Of a stretch of DNA of 64,000 nucleotides, positions 28,041-37,099 are shown one piece after another (position 1 is the stretch's first letter; each line of letters opens with the position of its first letter). This stretch comes from Paenibacillus radicis (ex Xue et al. 2023) (GTDB lineage: Bacteria > Bacillota > Bacilli > Paenibacillales > NBRC-103111), in contig NZ_JANQBD010000014.1 of assembly GCF_024722015.1 (NCBI RefSeq), forward strand, positions 168,197 to 232,196. Direction: 5' to 3'. The notes under the pieces are model-generated. The model had not been told where the DNA came from and did no database searches. It saw nothing but the letters and a program-made list of their open reading frames with translations. The translations under genes were made by a program, and so were the position numbers.

Positions 28041-29108
28041 TTACTTCTGCCCCAAGTGCACGGCATGCTTCAAAAGCGATTCCCGCAGTTTATTTACAGT
28101 TGGAAGCATTAATCCTGCCAGCATTTCCCCCATGCGAATATGGCCGTAATCGGAAGGATGAATAAGATCGCTAGTCAACGATGTAAAATCATCCATAATC
28201 TTGTTCCCATCTAAAAAATGCAGGAAAGGGTGGTTTCTGTTTGTCGTATACTTCTCCAAAACTTCATTGTAGCGTCTTTCTGCCTCGCTCAAAGCATGGC
28301 TATAGTCGCTGAAATAGGTGGCTCGGTTCGGATAAATATAAGTTAGAAACACCGGCTTCTCCGGCTGCCGTTCAATGATACGGTCTAGCAAATAGGACGA
28401 GCGCCGTTCAAATTCTTCAACAGGTACTACCGCCCTCATGTTGACACCGATTTCAAGATAAACCATATCCCAGTCATTGCGCTCCGCAATGTGATCTGAC
28501 AGCTCCCGTTCACAGAAACAGGACCCGCTAAGGCCCAGGTTAAGGGCATCTATTTCCAGACGTCTGGCAGCCTGCTGTACATAGCCGTTGTAATGACTTA
28601 AAGCCCCTGCCCCTTGAGTTATAGATGAGCCATAGGCAAGCAGCGTCAATTGTGGCATCTCATGCTTATGAGGAGGCCTCACTTCAAATCCGAACGCATC
28701 GATGTCATAAAATACCGCGCTGAACCGCTCAAAGAAAATACGCCAAACCTTGGAAGAAAACGCCCTGTTGTTCAGCTTATCGGGGAACACCTGTGCAAAT
28801 CTTTCGGGTTCTTCCAATTGGATCGTTGTAACAACCCCCGCTTCCAGCTGATGAGAGGAATGGAAGAAGTCGCCTTTGAACACCAGCACTTTACCGTTAG
28901 TATCCTGCGAGGCCAGCACCACTTGCACGTACTTCGCTTCTGTAACAAAACGAAGCTCGCAGCCGTTCGACTGTACTGCCTTCGTTCTTCCCTTCTCCGT
29001 TAAGCTGTGGCGAACCAGCCTCGGAAACCGGTGTAATCTTAGTCCCGGCAGATGCGGGCGCTGTTCAAGTTCCGTTACATTATGAAAATAAACATCCTTA
29101 TGCTGCAT
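28041..29108 (-). CDS. SGNH/GDSL hydrolase, probable carbohydrate esterase
   Basis: 355 residues, no signal peptide, so probably cytoplasmic. N-terminal beta-rich domain (about 1-150) followed by an SGNH domain: nucleophile block YGSSITQGAG (about 161), Gly in GLSGSC, Asn in IGVNM, and DLIHPSDYGH with the catalytic Asp and His. This is the pattern of the Lipase_GDSL_3 type. A deacetylase for imported oligosaccharides is a reasonable guess given the operon with a sugar-binding protein. ATG at 29108 is chosen because GGTGGGG lies 8 bases upstream; the ATG at 29129 has no ribosome site. Confidence 0.82.
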   Translation of the reverse strand: MQHKDVYFHNVTELEQRPHLPGLRLHRFPRLVRHSLTEKGRTKAVQSNGCELRFVTEAKYVQVVLASQDTNGKVLVFKGDFFHSSHQLEAGVVTTIQLEEPERFAQVFPDKLNNRAFSSKVWRIFFERFSAVFYDIDAFGFEVRPPHKHEMPQLTLLAYGSSITQGAGALSHYNGYVQQAARRLEIDALNLGLSGSCFCERELSDHIAERNDWDMVYLEIGVNMRAVVPVEEFERRSSYLLDRIIERQPEKPVFLTYIYPNRATYFSDYSHALSEAERRYNEVLEKYTTNRNHPFLHFLDGNKIMDDFTSLTSDLIHPSDYGHIRMGEMLAGLMLPTVNKLRESLLKHAVHLGQK

Positions 29109-29167
29109 GCTAGTTGCCCCACCAATCATTTTTCATTATTGTGACTCATATCTAACTCATTAAAACC

Positions 29168-29195
29168 ATGATAGCACTAATGTAAGCGTAGTCAA
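29168..29195 (-). promoter_or_regulatory. Promoter of the SGNH-binding protein-SLH operon
   Basis: TTGACT (29190-29195), 16 bases, TATCAT (29168-29173). The -35 region lies in ATGTAAGCGTAGTCAA (plus strand), which recurs with one change at the LacI-Tct promoter (44301-44316). Confidence 0.65.
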
Positions 29196-29254
29196 TGTGG
29201 TTTTTTTTAGTTCGACTTGTGATTTTATGGGGTAGATAATGATAATGTGATGAC

Positions 29255-29292
29255 AAAAAAAGATGCAAGCTCTATTTCAGAGCCTGCACCTT
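29255..29292 (-). terminator. Terminator of the LacI/GntR-SBP pair
   Basis: GGTGCAGGCTC pairs with GAGCTTGCATC (minus strand) and is followed by TTTTTTT. It separates the regulators from the SGNH operon. Confidence 0.85.
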
Positions 29293-29342
29293 TTATGTAT
29301 AAAAGTATGCCTATTACGATTTAGTTTGGCAAAAGCAAAACT

Positions 29343-30752
29343 TTAGGACGATTGAATGATGTTGCTTTCTTTAGCCTCAATGAGCAATTGTTCCAGCCTC
29401 ACGCTAAGCGCATCGCTATTTTGCAAGCCGGACAAAAATAACATAATATCACGTTGGATGCTTTTCAATTGGTAATTGCTGAGGCCGAGCTCCGTGAGCA
29501 ACCGTAAGGTTGGGAAAATTTCTCTATACAAAAAAAATCTAGAGGGACGATATAAGGACTCCTCCCCCTCCCATTCCATAGCATGTCGGTGTGCGGTAAT
29601 ATTCAATGTTTTGCGGCGAAGCAGTAATTGGATTTCGTAGGAAGACAGGAAATCGACCAGCAGCTTGGCAGCCTCTTTGTTAGAAGACCGGCTGTTGACG
29701 GCAAGTCCATTAATAATGAGCAGTGTGCTCGTATCCTGCAACCCCGGCAATGGAGAAACATCGAAGGAAATATTGGAATCCCTAAGCTGATTTAAGAAAA
29801 AATAGGTTGTCATAATAACCGAAACTTTTCCTTCCAGAAAGAGGGCCTCCGCATCGGCATCGCTCTCTGACAAAATCCTTGGAAATACATCTGTCATCGC
29901 CAGCAATTCTCTGCACGCCTCCAGACTTTCTATTATCTTGCTCCCCCGCAATTGGTATTTTCCGTTAGCATCCGTTTGAAAGCTCGTTCCACTCTGCAGC
30001 ATAAAGATCGGCCAGCGGTTACGCGACGGCATATAAAAATAAAATCCGAATCTTTCATTTTTTACCGACAATTGTTGGCCGTATTTAAAAAGATCTCTCC
30101 ATGCCCAGCTGCTGTCTGGCTGTGGAACATGAGACTGCTCGAAATGGTTTTTGTTATAGCATAAAACTACAGGTGAATAATTGAATGGACGAACCAGCGT
30201 ATCCTTTCCCTGTTGAAATGGTTGCGTCAGGAACGGATATATATCATCCATTTGCTCAATCGGCTCCAATAAGTCCGTACAGCCATTTTCAATGAAGTCC
30301 TGAAAATTGTTATTATTGATCAAAACTGCATCGAGGATCTCCGATTCCATATATTGCTTTAATGATTTGGAGTAGCTGCTTGACGACAGCTCTATCGGCT
30401 GTACAATAATATGCGGAAATTGCCGGGAAAACTCAGCCAGCAGCTCTTCCATCTCGACTAGTCGGGCAAAAGAATGGACATAGCCAAATTTAATAACGGT
30501 CTTTTGTTCAGATGAGGGATTCAGCACCTTATTGCCTACCCGTGGTATTTTCTCGATGTATCCATCCTCAACCAAAACCTTCAGACCGCTGCGAACGGAA
30601 GCATTGCTGAGCTCGAATTGCTTTTCCAAATCACTTTCGGAAGGCAAGTAGCTGCCAATCGCCAGTTTGCCAGACCGAATTTCTTGACGCAAAGTACCAA
30701 TCATGACTTCCAGCCGAGCACGGAAATGTTTGCGGCTTAACCTTTTTTGCAT
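29343..30752 (-). CDS. GntR-type regulator fused to a solute-binding domain
   Basis: 469 residues. Residues about 10-75 form a GntR winged helix (IRSGKLAIGSYLPSESDLEKQF, ASVRSGLKVLVEDGYIEKIP). The rest (about 88-460) resembles a family-1 extracellular sugar-binding protein (VIKFGYVHS start, VLINNNNFQDFIENGCTDLLEPI, PSRNRWPIFMLQSG) but with no signal peptide, so it would sense a ligand in the cytoplasm. Effector domains built from a binding-protein fold are usual in LacI proteins, whereas this one uses a larger ABC-type fold. Start overlaps the LacI gene by 16 bases, so the two regulators are translationally coupled. Confidence 0.85.
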   Translation of the reverse strand: MQKRLSRKHFRARLEVMIGTLRQEIRSGKLAIGSYLPSESDLEKQFELSNASVRSGLKVLVEDGYIEKIPRVGNKVLNPSSEQKTVIKFGYVHSFARLVEMEELLAEFSRQFPHIIVQPIELSSSSYSKSLKQYMESEILDAVLINNNNFQDFIENGCTDLLEPIEQMDDIYPFLTQPFQQGKDTLVRPFNYSPVVLCYNKNHFEQSHVPQPDSSWAWRDLFKYGQQLSVKNERFGFYFYMPSRNRWPIFMLQSGTSFQTDANGKYQLRGSKIIESLEACRELLAMTDVFPRILSESDADAEALFLEGKVSVIMTTYFFLNQLRDSNISFDVSPLPGLQDTSTLLIINGLAVNSRSSNKEAAKLLVDFLSSYEIQLLLRRKTLNITAHRHAMEWEGEESLYRPSRFFLYREIFPTLRLLTELGLSNYQLKSIQRDIMLFLSGLQNSDALSVRLEQLLIEAKESNIIQSS

Positions 30753-31786
30753 GCTGAGACCTCACCATTTTGGCTTTTATATCCACAGGAGCTCCTTATT
30801 TGCAGCGAAGGCTCGATTTCAATTCTTGTCGGTTTGGACTTGGTAGTATGCTCCTGCTCGGTTATCAACCGATATAGCAGTTCTACGGCAAGAGTAGTTA
30901 ATTCCTCTACCTTATAAGTTACACTAGTCAGAGGTATTTCAGCATATTGGGCTGCTTCCAGGTCATCAAAGCCAACAATAGCCACATCCTCGGGTACTCG
31001 CATTCCTTGCTCGCGGCACCAACGCAGCGCTCCAAGCGCCAAATAATCGCTGGATGCGAAGAGTGCAGTTACTCCCCCTTGAGGAAAAAGCTTCGCAGCC
31101 GACAGATAGCCTTGTTCGTAGCTATATTTGTCGACGGTAATAACAAGCTCCGGATTAAACTCGATCCCGTTATCCTTCAATGCCGTTTGATATCCCATAT
31201 ATTTTTCCATATTCGCTGCCCCGCCATGAATAAACGCGATCTTTCGATGACCTAACTGTGCCAGATGGGCTGCAGCTTTATAAGCGCCCTTATACTGATT
31301 CATGTAGACGGAATCGCTCGCCGGCTCATAATTACCACCGGATAAAAGGACCATCGGGATATGAGCATTTCGTATTGACCTGATTTTATCCTGATTTTGT
31401 TTATTCGTAGGAAACAGGAATATGCCGTCCACCTGCCGGGATACAAGGATGTCCAGAGCGAAGGATTCATAATCTCTATCGCTATCGGTGGTCATCAGCA
31501 TCATATTGTATCCGTTGGCCATAAGTTTTCTTTCAATAAGCTGGGCCGTCTCTATTTGGACAGGATTCGTTATTTTCGGTAAGATGAATCCTATGATTTT
31601 CGATTTCTTTTCTACAAGAGAACGGGCGATGGAATTCGGAATATAGTTTAATTCTTTGGCCACCTGCTGTACTCTTTGTCTTGTTTCCTCATTAATTCGC
31701 TTGCTATTTTTTAAAGCTAAAGATACGGAATTGATCGATAATCCAAGTTCTTTGGCTATGTCCTCTTGGCGTACTCGCTTGCTCAC
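30737..31786 (-). CDS. LacI-family regulator
   Basis: 349 residues. N-terminal HTH (VRQEDIAKELGLSINSVSLALKNS) and hinge (NSIARSLVEKKS; the Leu fits operators with a central CG), then a periplasmic-binding-protein-like sensor (IIGFILPKITNP, DGIFLFP, VAIVGFDDLEAAQYAEIPLTSV). The start is taken as GTG at 31786, preceded by AGAGGTG; longer frames lack a ribosome site. It forms a two-gene unit with the GntR fusion and lies next to the SGNH/SLH operon, its most likely target. No palindromic operator is recognised in its own leader. Confidence 0.9.
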   Translation of the reverse strand: MSKRVRQEDIAKELGLSINSVSLALKNSKRINEETRQRVQQVAKELNYIPNSIARSLVEKKSKIIGFILPKITNPVQIETAQLIERKLMANGYNMMLMTTDSDRDYESFALDILVSRQVDGIFLFPTNKQNQDKIRSIRNAHIPMVLLSGGNYEPASDSVYMNQYKGAYKAAAHLAQLGHRKIAFIHGGAANMEKYMGYQTALKDNGIEFNPELVITVDKYSYEQGYLSAAKLFPQGGVTALFASSDYLALGALRWCREQGMRVPEDVAIVGFDDLEAAQYAEIPLTSVTYKVEELTTLAVELLYRLITEQEHTTKSKPTRIEIEPSLQIRSSCGYKSQNGEVSACKKG

Positions 31787-31920
31787 TTTACTCACCTCTG
31801 CAGTTAATCCATTCCTTATCATGAGAACTGTCATCCACTCTATACAATTCTGCAATGGTATTCAGAATTCCTTTAATCCCAGGAAAAACACCCATACTAC
31901 CAGCTTGCCTTTTTTGAGCA

Positions 31921-31973
31921 AAAAAATAACTGCGCCTATGTCAAAATCAACAAATAGGGCAGTTTTATTTTTA
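31921..31973. terminator. Terminator of the cytoplasmic TIM-barrel gene
   Basis: Extended inverted repeat (AAAATAACTGC and GCAGTTTTATTTTT with an inner CTAT/ATAG pairing) with T-runs on both sides, just after the stop of the gene at 31979. Confidence 0.75.
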
Positions 31974-31978
31974 TGGTA

Positions 31979-33010
31979 CTATTTCGTTAATGTTTTCGTA
32001 CTTTCTGAGGCGGCCTTCATCTTGCCAAGAAAATCTTTTATTTGTTCGAAAGGCGGCTCGGATAGGTCCTTGGGATGATCCTTGTCACCATTCACCCACA
32101 ATGTTTCTAATGGAATATAACCGCGGTAATTGCTGTACCTGATTCGGGTAAAGAGCTCCTCCAGATCCACCAGAATGTCTGTATTAGCCCCGGCCGGCTT
32201 TCTTTTCACCTGGAAGTTCACCGTGTAAGGAAGCACTGCTTCAATATCATCATACCAAGCATAGCCTTCACCGGTACATTCAAGAAACTTTTTGAAAAAA
32301 CCGGAATCATTGATTAGTCCAACGTTAGGATGATCTACCCAATTCAGAATCCGAATTACCTGATCAGCTGTACACACCATGTCTCCATGGTTCTGCATAC
32401 CGATGATGACTCCTTTTTCGGCACCATATTCAGCACATTCTCTAAGAGCCGGTACAATTCTCTCTCTTGCTATGGTTTCCCAGTTAGAGTCCTTTATATC
32501 CTCTGGAACCGCACCATTAAACACTCTCATGACAGGAGCTCCCATCACAGCTGCCACATCAATCCAATATTTGACACGTTTAACGTCCAATGCACGTCTT
32601 TCATCGCTAGGATCGGCAAAATCATTCTTTACCCCTGTTCCGCTGATTGCAATCCCTAACTCTTCACACAGCTTCTTAATACTTCTTGCATATTCAAAAA
32701 TCTCTTCATCTGATCGGGTTGGCATCGTATAATTATCATATCCCGGGATATAGTACGAGGTAATATCGACAGCGTCGAAGCCTGCCTCTTTGGCGAACCG
32801 GATAACCTCCATCGTATCGATTGGGGGGGCTCCATCCGTGCTGCCATTCACCCATGAGCTCAAGTTATGACTGAAGCTGTAAAAGTTAAGTCCCATCTTG
32901 AAATCGCCTGTATAATAAGGGCCTTTACGGCTGTCAACCAAATAATGACTGGTAGGGATTTGTTCGTAAACTTGTGAGGACGGTTCTTCATTGGTATGTA
33001 CAATACTCAT
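31979..33010 (-). CDS. Xylose-isomerase-like TIM barrel (sugar phosphate isomerase/epimerase family), cytoplasmic
   Basis: 343 residues, no signal peptide. AP-endonuclease-2/xylose-isomerase-like barrel: GLNFYSFSHNL, RFAKEAGFDAVDITSYYIPGY, IAISGTGV, APVMRVFNG, GMQNHGD, GLINDSGFF and IPLETLW. The beta-5 position that is Glu in many relatives (ENH) is Gln here (QNH), while the Asp of IND and the Glu of LETLW are kept. Two much larger paralogues in this window (57397-59055, 59219-62515) share these blocks, including PYYTG before the barrel. ATG follows AAGGAG. Family members include isomerases, epimerases and the lyase subunit of C-glycoside deglycosidases; substrate unknown. Confidence 0.87.
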   Translation of the reverse strand: MSIVHTNEEPSSQVYEQIPTSHYLVDSRKGPYYTGDFKMGLNFYSFSHNLSSWVNGSTDGAPPIDTMEVIRFAKEAGFDAVDITSYYIPGYDNYTMPTRSDEEIFEYARSIKKLCEELGIAISGTGVKNDFADPSDERRALDVKRVKYWIDVAAVMGAPVMRVFNGAVPEDIKDSNWETIARERIVPALRECAEYGAEKGVIIGMQNHGDMVCTADQVIRILNWVDHPNVGLINDSGFFKKFLECTGEGYAWYDDIEAVLPYTVNFQVKRKPAGANTDILVDLEELFTRIRYSNYRGYIPLETLWVNGDKDHPKDLSEPPFEQIKDFLGKMKAASESTKTLTK

Positions 33011-33184
33011 ATCATTTCTCCTTCTCCATGGCTCTTTTTTTTAGATTGCGGAAATAATGCATTACTTTGAAATTCTCAATATTTTACAACAGCTTGACGA
33101 TTGCCGTACGGAAGGTTACCCTATTCCTAGCTTTCATTTTAGCCATTCGACAAAGGTTCTTTTGAACAAAAAGGAGACTTATCT

Positions 33185-33631
33185 GTGAAACAAACTCTTA
33201 TCGTTACAACTAGAGAACAATTACAGCAGTGCTTAGCTATTAGGTATGAGGTGTTCATACAAGAACAGCAGGTAGATGAAAGCCTCGAGATCGACGAATT
33301 CGATCAAAGTCCCGATGCATGTGTGCATGTACTGCTACTGGACAACGGACAAGCTTTGGCTACCGGAAGAATGCGTCCTTATGATGAAGCAACGATGAAG
33401 CTGCAGCGAATAGCCGTCCGCAAGGAACTGAGAGGTACAGGAGCAGGTAAAACCATTGTGCTCGCTCTGGAGGATCTGGCTCGCGAGCAAGGCTTTGACT
33501 ACTCGCTTCTTGATGCACAATGCCAAGCGGAAGCATTCTATCATAAGCTGGGATATGTTACGGTATCGCCTGAAATCTTTCTGGATGCAGGCATCCCTCA
33601 TGTCCGTATGAAAAAGAAGCTGCAGCCCTAA
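33185..33631 (+). CDS. GNAT-family N-acetyltransferase
   Basis: 148 residues. ElaA/YitI-like GNAT: IRYEVFIQEQQV at the N-terminus, the acetyl-CoA signature LQRIAVRKELRGTGAGKTIV (Q/RxxGxG/A type) near residue 80 and AFYHKLGYV near 120. Start is GTG at 33185, with AAGGAGA 9 bases upstream. It is divergent from the TIM-barrel gene and not obviously linked to the carbohydrate genes. Acceptor unknown. Confidence 0.88.
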   Translation: MKQTLIVTTREQLQQCLAIRYEVFIQEQQVDESLEIDEFDQSPDACVHVLLLDNGQALATGRMRPYDEATMKLQRIAVRKELRGTGAGKTIVLALEDLAREQGFDYSLLDAQCQAEAFYHKLGYVTVSPEIFLDAGIPHVRMKKKLQP

Positions 33632-33671
33632 GTAGATGTCATTCCCAATCGAATCGGTGCAGCTCGTATAC

Positions 33672-33706
33672 AGTCTTGCTCGCATACCTGCGTGCAAGAC
33701 TTTTTC
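33672..33706 (+). terminator. Terminator of the GNAT gene
   Basis: AGTCTTGC and GCAAGACT arms followed by TTTTTCC. Confidence 0.85.
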
Positions 33707-33777
33707 CTGTTTGCTTAGAGCTCAGACTCTAACCATAAGCAATCAAGTTAGGTTGCAGAGAATCGGAAAGCTTCCCC

Positions 33778-34821
33778 TTATATCATAAAATTGATGCAAA
33801 TAGGACTCGATTCCAAATTCAATTGTCCGGCCGGAGTCAGTTCGCCTGTGTGCTGGTTAATCGCAAATGAGGCAACATGATTTGCCCCTTCGTTGGCAAC
33901 CAACATGTATTTGCCGCTTGGAGAAACAGCCATACTCCGAGGCTTGTTTCCTCCTGAAAATACATGTCCCACATACGTGAGCCTTCCGTCTTCATTAATT
34001 CGATATTGGACAATACTATCATGGCCGCGATTGGAACCGTATACATATTTGCCACAGGCAGATAACTGTATATCCGCACATTTGTTGAACTCATCAAAAT
34101 CTGCGGGTAGAGTTGATACGGTTTGAATCGTCTCAAGAACACATTGCGAAGCATCATGAGTAAATATGGTAATAGTCGAGCTATACTCGTTGATCATATA
34201 AGCGCAATGGTTAGTTGGATGAAATAAAAAATGTCTGGGACCAGATCCGGGTTCAACAAAAATAGCTTGTTTCAGCTTCAAATCATGGTGGGCATAATCA
34301 ATTTCATAAATGTACAGCCGGTCGGTCCCCAAATCCGGTACGACTACAAACCGGTTTGTCGGGTCTACCACAATACTATGTGGACGTGATTTGTTCTTCG
34401 AGCCAAATCCTATACGGTGAACTTCAAAGGAGATGCAGCAGGAAATGTCCTCCATGATCCCGCCTGGCTTCAGTGGCAGAGCGATAATGCTCCCACCCGT
34501 GAAATTAGCCGCAAATAATGCAGTGAAATCTGGATCTGTGCTAACATAGATTGGATTTTTACCTAATGTTGCTTGTTTGCTAACTAACTGCAATTGTTTC
34601 GTGTCAGGATTGAATATATACGAAACCGCTATTCCTTCATTTTCAAAATCCATCCCTACTACATATAAAATATTTCTGGATGCATCAACAACCAAATAGG
34701 ATGTTTTGGACATGTCATTATAGGAGTTGACCAAAGTAAGGGACCCGTCTTCTTCATGAAACTCGCACAGGTACAAGCTCGGAGATGCCTCGGCAGTCAT
34801 ACAGCCCGCATAAACATACAT
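33778..34821 (-). CDS. Lactonase, 6-phosphogluconolactonase-like beta-propeller
   Basis: 347 residues, cytoplasmic, seven-bladed propeller of the lactonase family (Pgl/YkgB type). Blade motifs: NPIYVSTDPDFTALFAANFTGGSI, RPHSIVVDPTNRFVVVPDLGTDRLYIY, GPRHFLFHPTNHCAYMINEYSSTI, GNKPRSMAVSPSGKYMLVANEGA. It opens sugar lactones; with the upstream oxidoreductases it may hydrolyse the lactone they form instead of 6-phosphogluconolactone. Starts 20 bases after the aldo-keto reductase stop, so it is in the same operon. Confidence 0.87.
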   Translation of the reverse strand: MYVYAGCMTAEASPSLYLCEFHEEDGSLTLVNSYNDMSKTSYLVVDASRNILYVVGMDFENEGIAVSYIFNPDTKQLQLVSKQATLGKNPIYVSTDPDFTALFAANFTGGSIIALPLKPGGIMEDISCCISFEVHRIGFGSKNKSRPHSIVVDPTNRFVVVPDLGTDRLYIYEIDYAHHDLKLKQAIFVEPGSGPRHFLFHPTNHCAYMINEYSSTITIFTHDASQCVLETIQTVSTLPADFDEFNKCADIQLSACGKYVYGSNRGHDSIVQYRINEDGRLTYVGHVFSGGNKPRSMAVSPSGKYMLVANEGANHVASFAINQHTGELTPAGQLNLESSPICINFMI

Positions 34822-34840
34822 ACTAAAAACCCTTCTTCCT

Positions 34841-35773
34841 TTATTCAGCGTCTATTTCAGCAATGACTTTACGGCTTAGGGTATCCAGAGCACTTAGCTC
34901 TTCCGATGTCAAAGCAATATCCACTGCTTCAATATTTTCTTTCATATGCTTGATGCTTTGGGAGCCCACTATAGCTGTAGTCAGAGCATGCTGATGAAGC
35001 AGCCAGCTGATAGCAACCTGTGAGATCGCCTTATTTTTTCCTTCTGCAATATCTTTGAGCAGTACAATCAATTCTCTTGATTTTTCCATATGCTCGGGGG
35101 AGAATAACCGCCGTTTACTTCGGAAATCATCTTCGTCCAGTTGTTTCCCCTTCAGGTGAAAGGCTCCTGTTAATATTCCTTTAGCGATAGAGCTATAGCT
35201 CATTATGCCAATGTTTTCTTGCACACAATAAGGAACGATATCTTCTTCAATAGACCGATGCAGCAGGCTGTATTCAGGCTGAACGACATCAATTTGTGCG
35301 TAGTTCGATGCTTCCTTCAACTGCTCTAACGAAAAATTAGACACCCCAATTGCACGAATTAAGCCTTCTTCCTTCAGCTTATTAAATTCATTTAAGGTTT
35401 CCGATACCGGAATCTCAAAGCTTGGCCAATGGATATAATAAATATCCACATAGTCTGTTCTCAGCTGCTTTAAGCTTCTTTCCGCAGAGCGGCGTACGTT
35501 AGCCGGTGCCAGATTAGCTCGACTGACTTTAGTTGAAATTACTGTTTCCTTACGCTTTCCTTCCAGAGCAGCGCCAACAACTTCCTCTGAATGGCCATCC
35601 CCATAGCCCTCCGCCGTATCAAAGGTAGTAATTCCCATCTCGAATGCTGCCTGAATCGCCTTAATATTATTATCATCGCTTGTAAACTCCCAAGGTCCTC
35701 CTCCGAGCTCCCAGCAGCCAAAAGTAATGCTTGAAACCTGGATATCCGTTTTACCTAACGCTTTTGTCTTCAA
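34841..35773 (-). CDS. Aldo/keto reductase
   Basis: 310 residues, NAD(P)H-dependent oxidoreductase barrel. Catalytic tetrad visible: Asp and Tyr in FDTAEGYGDGHSEE, Lys in VISTKVS, His in YYIHWP. The N-terminus KTKALGKTDIQVSSITFG is the normal family start, which together with GGAGAGA at proper spacing favours a TTG start at 35773; an ATG six codons earlier overlaps that ribosome site. Middle gene of SDR-AKR-lactonase. Substrate probably a sugar or sugar-derived aldehyde. Confidence 0.9.
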   Translation of the reverse strand: MKTKALGKTDIQVSSITFGCWELGGGPWEFTSDDNNIKAIQAAFEMGITTFDTAEGYGDGHSEEVVGAALEGKRKETVISTKVSRANLAPANVRRSAERSLKQLRTDYVDIYYIHWPSFEIPVSETLNEFNKLKEEGLIRAIGVSNFSLEQLKEASNYAQIDVVQPEYSLLHRSIEEDIVPYCVQENIGIMSYSSIAKGILTGAFHLKGKQLDEDDFRSKRRLFSPEHMEKSRELIVLLKDIAEGKNKAISQVAISWLLHQHALTTAIVGSQSIKHMKENIEAVDIALTSEELSALDTLSRKVIAEIDAE

Positions 35774-35874
35774 TTGTACTCTCTCCTTCATGATACTTCA
35801 CTTATAAGTGATACATTCTAAGAAATCAGAAATTTACTGCAAAGGATCCTGGTCCAGCCCTCATCTTACGGAAT

Positions 35875-36603
35875 TCACCGATACCAGGGAGTCACCGTAA
35901 TATTCTCAATATGCACTTCAGGAGGTTGACTCACAAGGAATAGAACAATATCGGCAATACTCTCCGCCTTCAGCATCGTGTCTCTGCTTTCCTGTGAAAC
36001 AGGATTTAATTTATGACTCCAGATGTTCGTGTCGATTGCCCCTGGGCTGATAGAAGTTACCCGTATTCCGGAGCGCCTGTTAGCTGCAATCATAGCTTCC
36101 GTTAAAGCTCTTGCGCCAAATTTAGAAGCGGCATAAATACTGTTCCCTCCTGAGACTTGAAAAGCCGCCGTTGATAAAATATTAATAATATATCCGGAGT
36201 TTCTCTCTGTCATCTTGAGGAGCGCTTCACGGCACATAAGAAAAGTTCCAGTTAAATTCGTTTCCATAATCCGATTCCACTCAGCGAGATCAATTTCCTG
36301 TACCAATTGCTTGCCACTCATGCTGACTCCAGCCGCATTAATTAAAATATCAATATGACCGAATTGGGTAGCTGCATGGTCAATTGCAATTTTTACGGAT
36401 GTCTCATTTCTAACATCTGTGGCAATAGTGATTATGTTCTTTTTTAAATCTGGATGAATGGACTCTATAGCTTGTATCAAATTTTGCTCATTCCTGGCAA
36501 GTGCAACTACATATGCACCTTTCTGCACCAAAGCCTTCAAGGTTGCGAGACCTACGCCTGAGCTCGCACCAGAAACTACGGCCACTATTCCCGTTAACTC
36601 CAT
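35875..36603 (-). CDS. Short-chain dehydrogenase/reductase
   Basis: 242 residues, classical SDR: cofactor motif SGASSGVG (about 10), NAAG (about 86), catalytic Ser in NILSTAAF and YAASK (about 150). An acidic or basic cofactor selector is not clear; IATDVRNE suggests the usual Asp in the DV motif. ATG at 36603 is chosen because AGAGGTG lies 9 bases upstream. First gene of the operon, behind a promoter with a palindromic operator shared with the LplB transporter operon. Confidence 0.9.
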   Translation of the reverse strand: MELTGIVAVVSGASSGVGLATLKALVQKGAYVVALARNEQNLIQAIESIHPDLKKNIITIATDVRNETSVKIAIDHAATQFGHIDILINAAGVSMSGKQLVQEIDLAEWNRIMETNLTGTFLMCREALLKMTERNSGYIINILSTAAFQVSGGNSIYAASKFGARALTEAMIAANRRSGIRVTSISPGAIDTNIWSHKLNPVSQESRDTMLKAESIADIVLFLVSQPPEVHIENITVTPWYR

Positions 36604-36657
36604 ATAACGAATCACCTCTAATCTTCATACTGTTTACTGATTATGCAGCTGCTTGGT

Positions 36658-36713
36658 GTATTAACGTTAATACTGTACAAGTTAATTTTAGCGTTTACAT
36701 TGTCTAGTGTCAA
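36658..36713 (-). promoter_or_regulatory. Promoter and palindromic operator of the SDR operon
   Basis: Minus strand: perfect -35 TTGACA (36708-36713), 17 bases, TAAAAT (36685-36690). The perfect 16-bp palindrome GTATTAACGTTAATAC (36658-36673) covers about +5 to +20, an ideal place for repression. The same layout occurs at 57149-57207. The spacer also holds ATGTAAACGC, half of the other operator type. Confidence 0.8.
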
Positions 36714-36719
36714 TCGTTT

Positions 36720-37099
36720 TTTAGCAGGACAACCTTCATATTATGGATGGTAAAAAAACCAATGCTTACATTTCAAAGATGAAAACGTTAGGAACACTAA
36801 GAGGTTGAACAAGTACTGTAAATGAAAAACCAAAGAAATTAGCAACATTACGGGGCTCTCGCTGTCCTAAGTTGATATGCTCCCCATACGGTAAACAGGT
36901 GAAATATTAAAACCTGGTTTCCGTGTGAACTGTACCTTAATAGCTAGACACATTAACAATTGCAATTGCAGTTCATACTTTTCCAACGCGCGCGAATCCC
37001 AGGCGCGGGTTGCGGCATTGCATGGCGGTCGGTCGAACCCCTTGAGATAGCTTAAGCGAGGGCGCGAGAACCAGATGTTCAAAGTTTTCTTTCATTCCA
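36720..37099. other. Intergenic stretch with possible IS3-type end remnant
   Basis: No supported gene. On the minus strand, AATGTGTCTAGCTATTAAGG followed by TACAGTTCA (about 36920-36955) resembles the terminal repeat of IS3/IS150-group elements, but no transposase frame is adjacent. The GC-rich CGCGCGAATCCCAGGCGCGG near 36990 is unlike the surroundings. Confidence 0.3.

Noticed and set aside
36867..37082. 71-codon minus-strand frame near the IS-like remnant
   Set aside because: No ribosome site and no similarity to a transposase; composition follows the GC-rich island.
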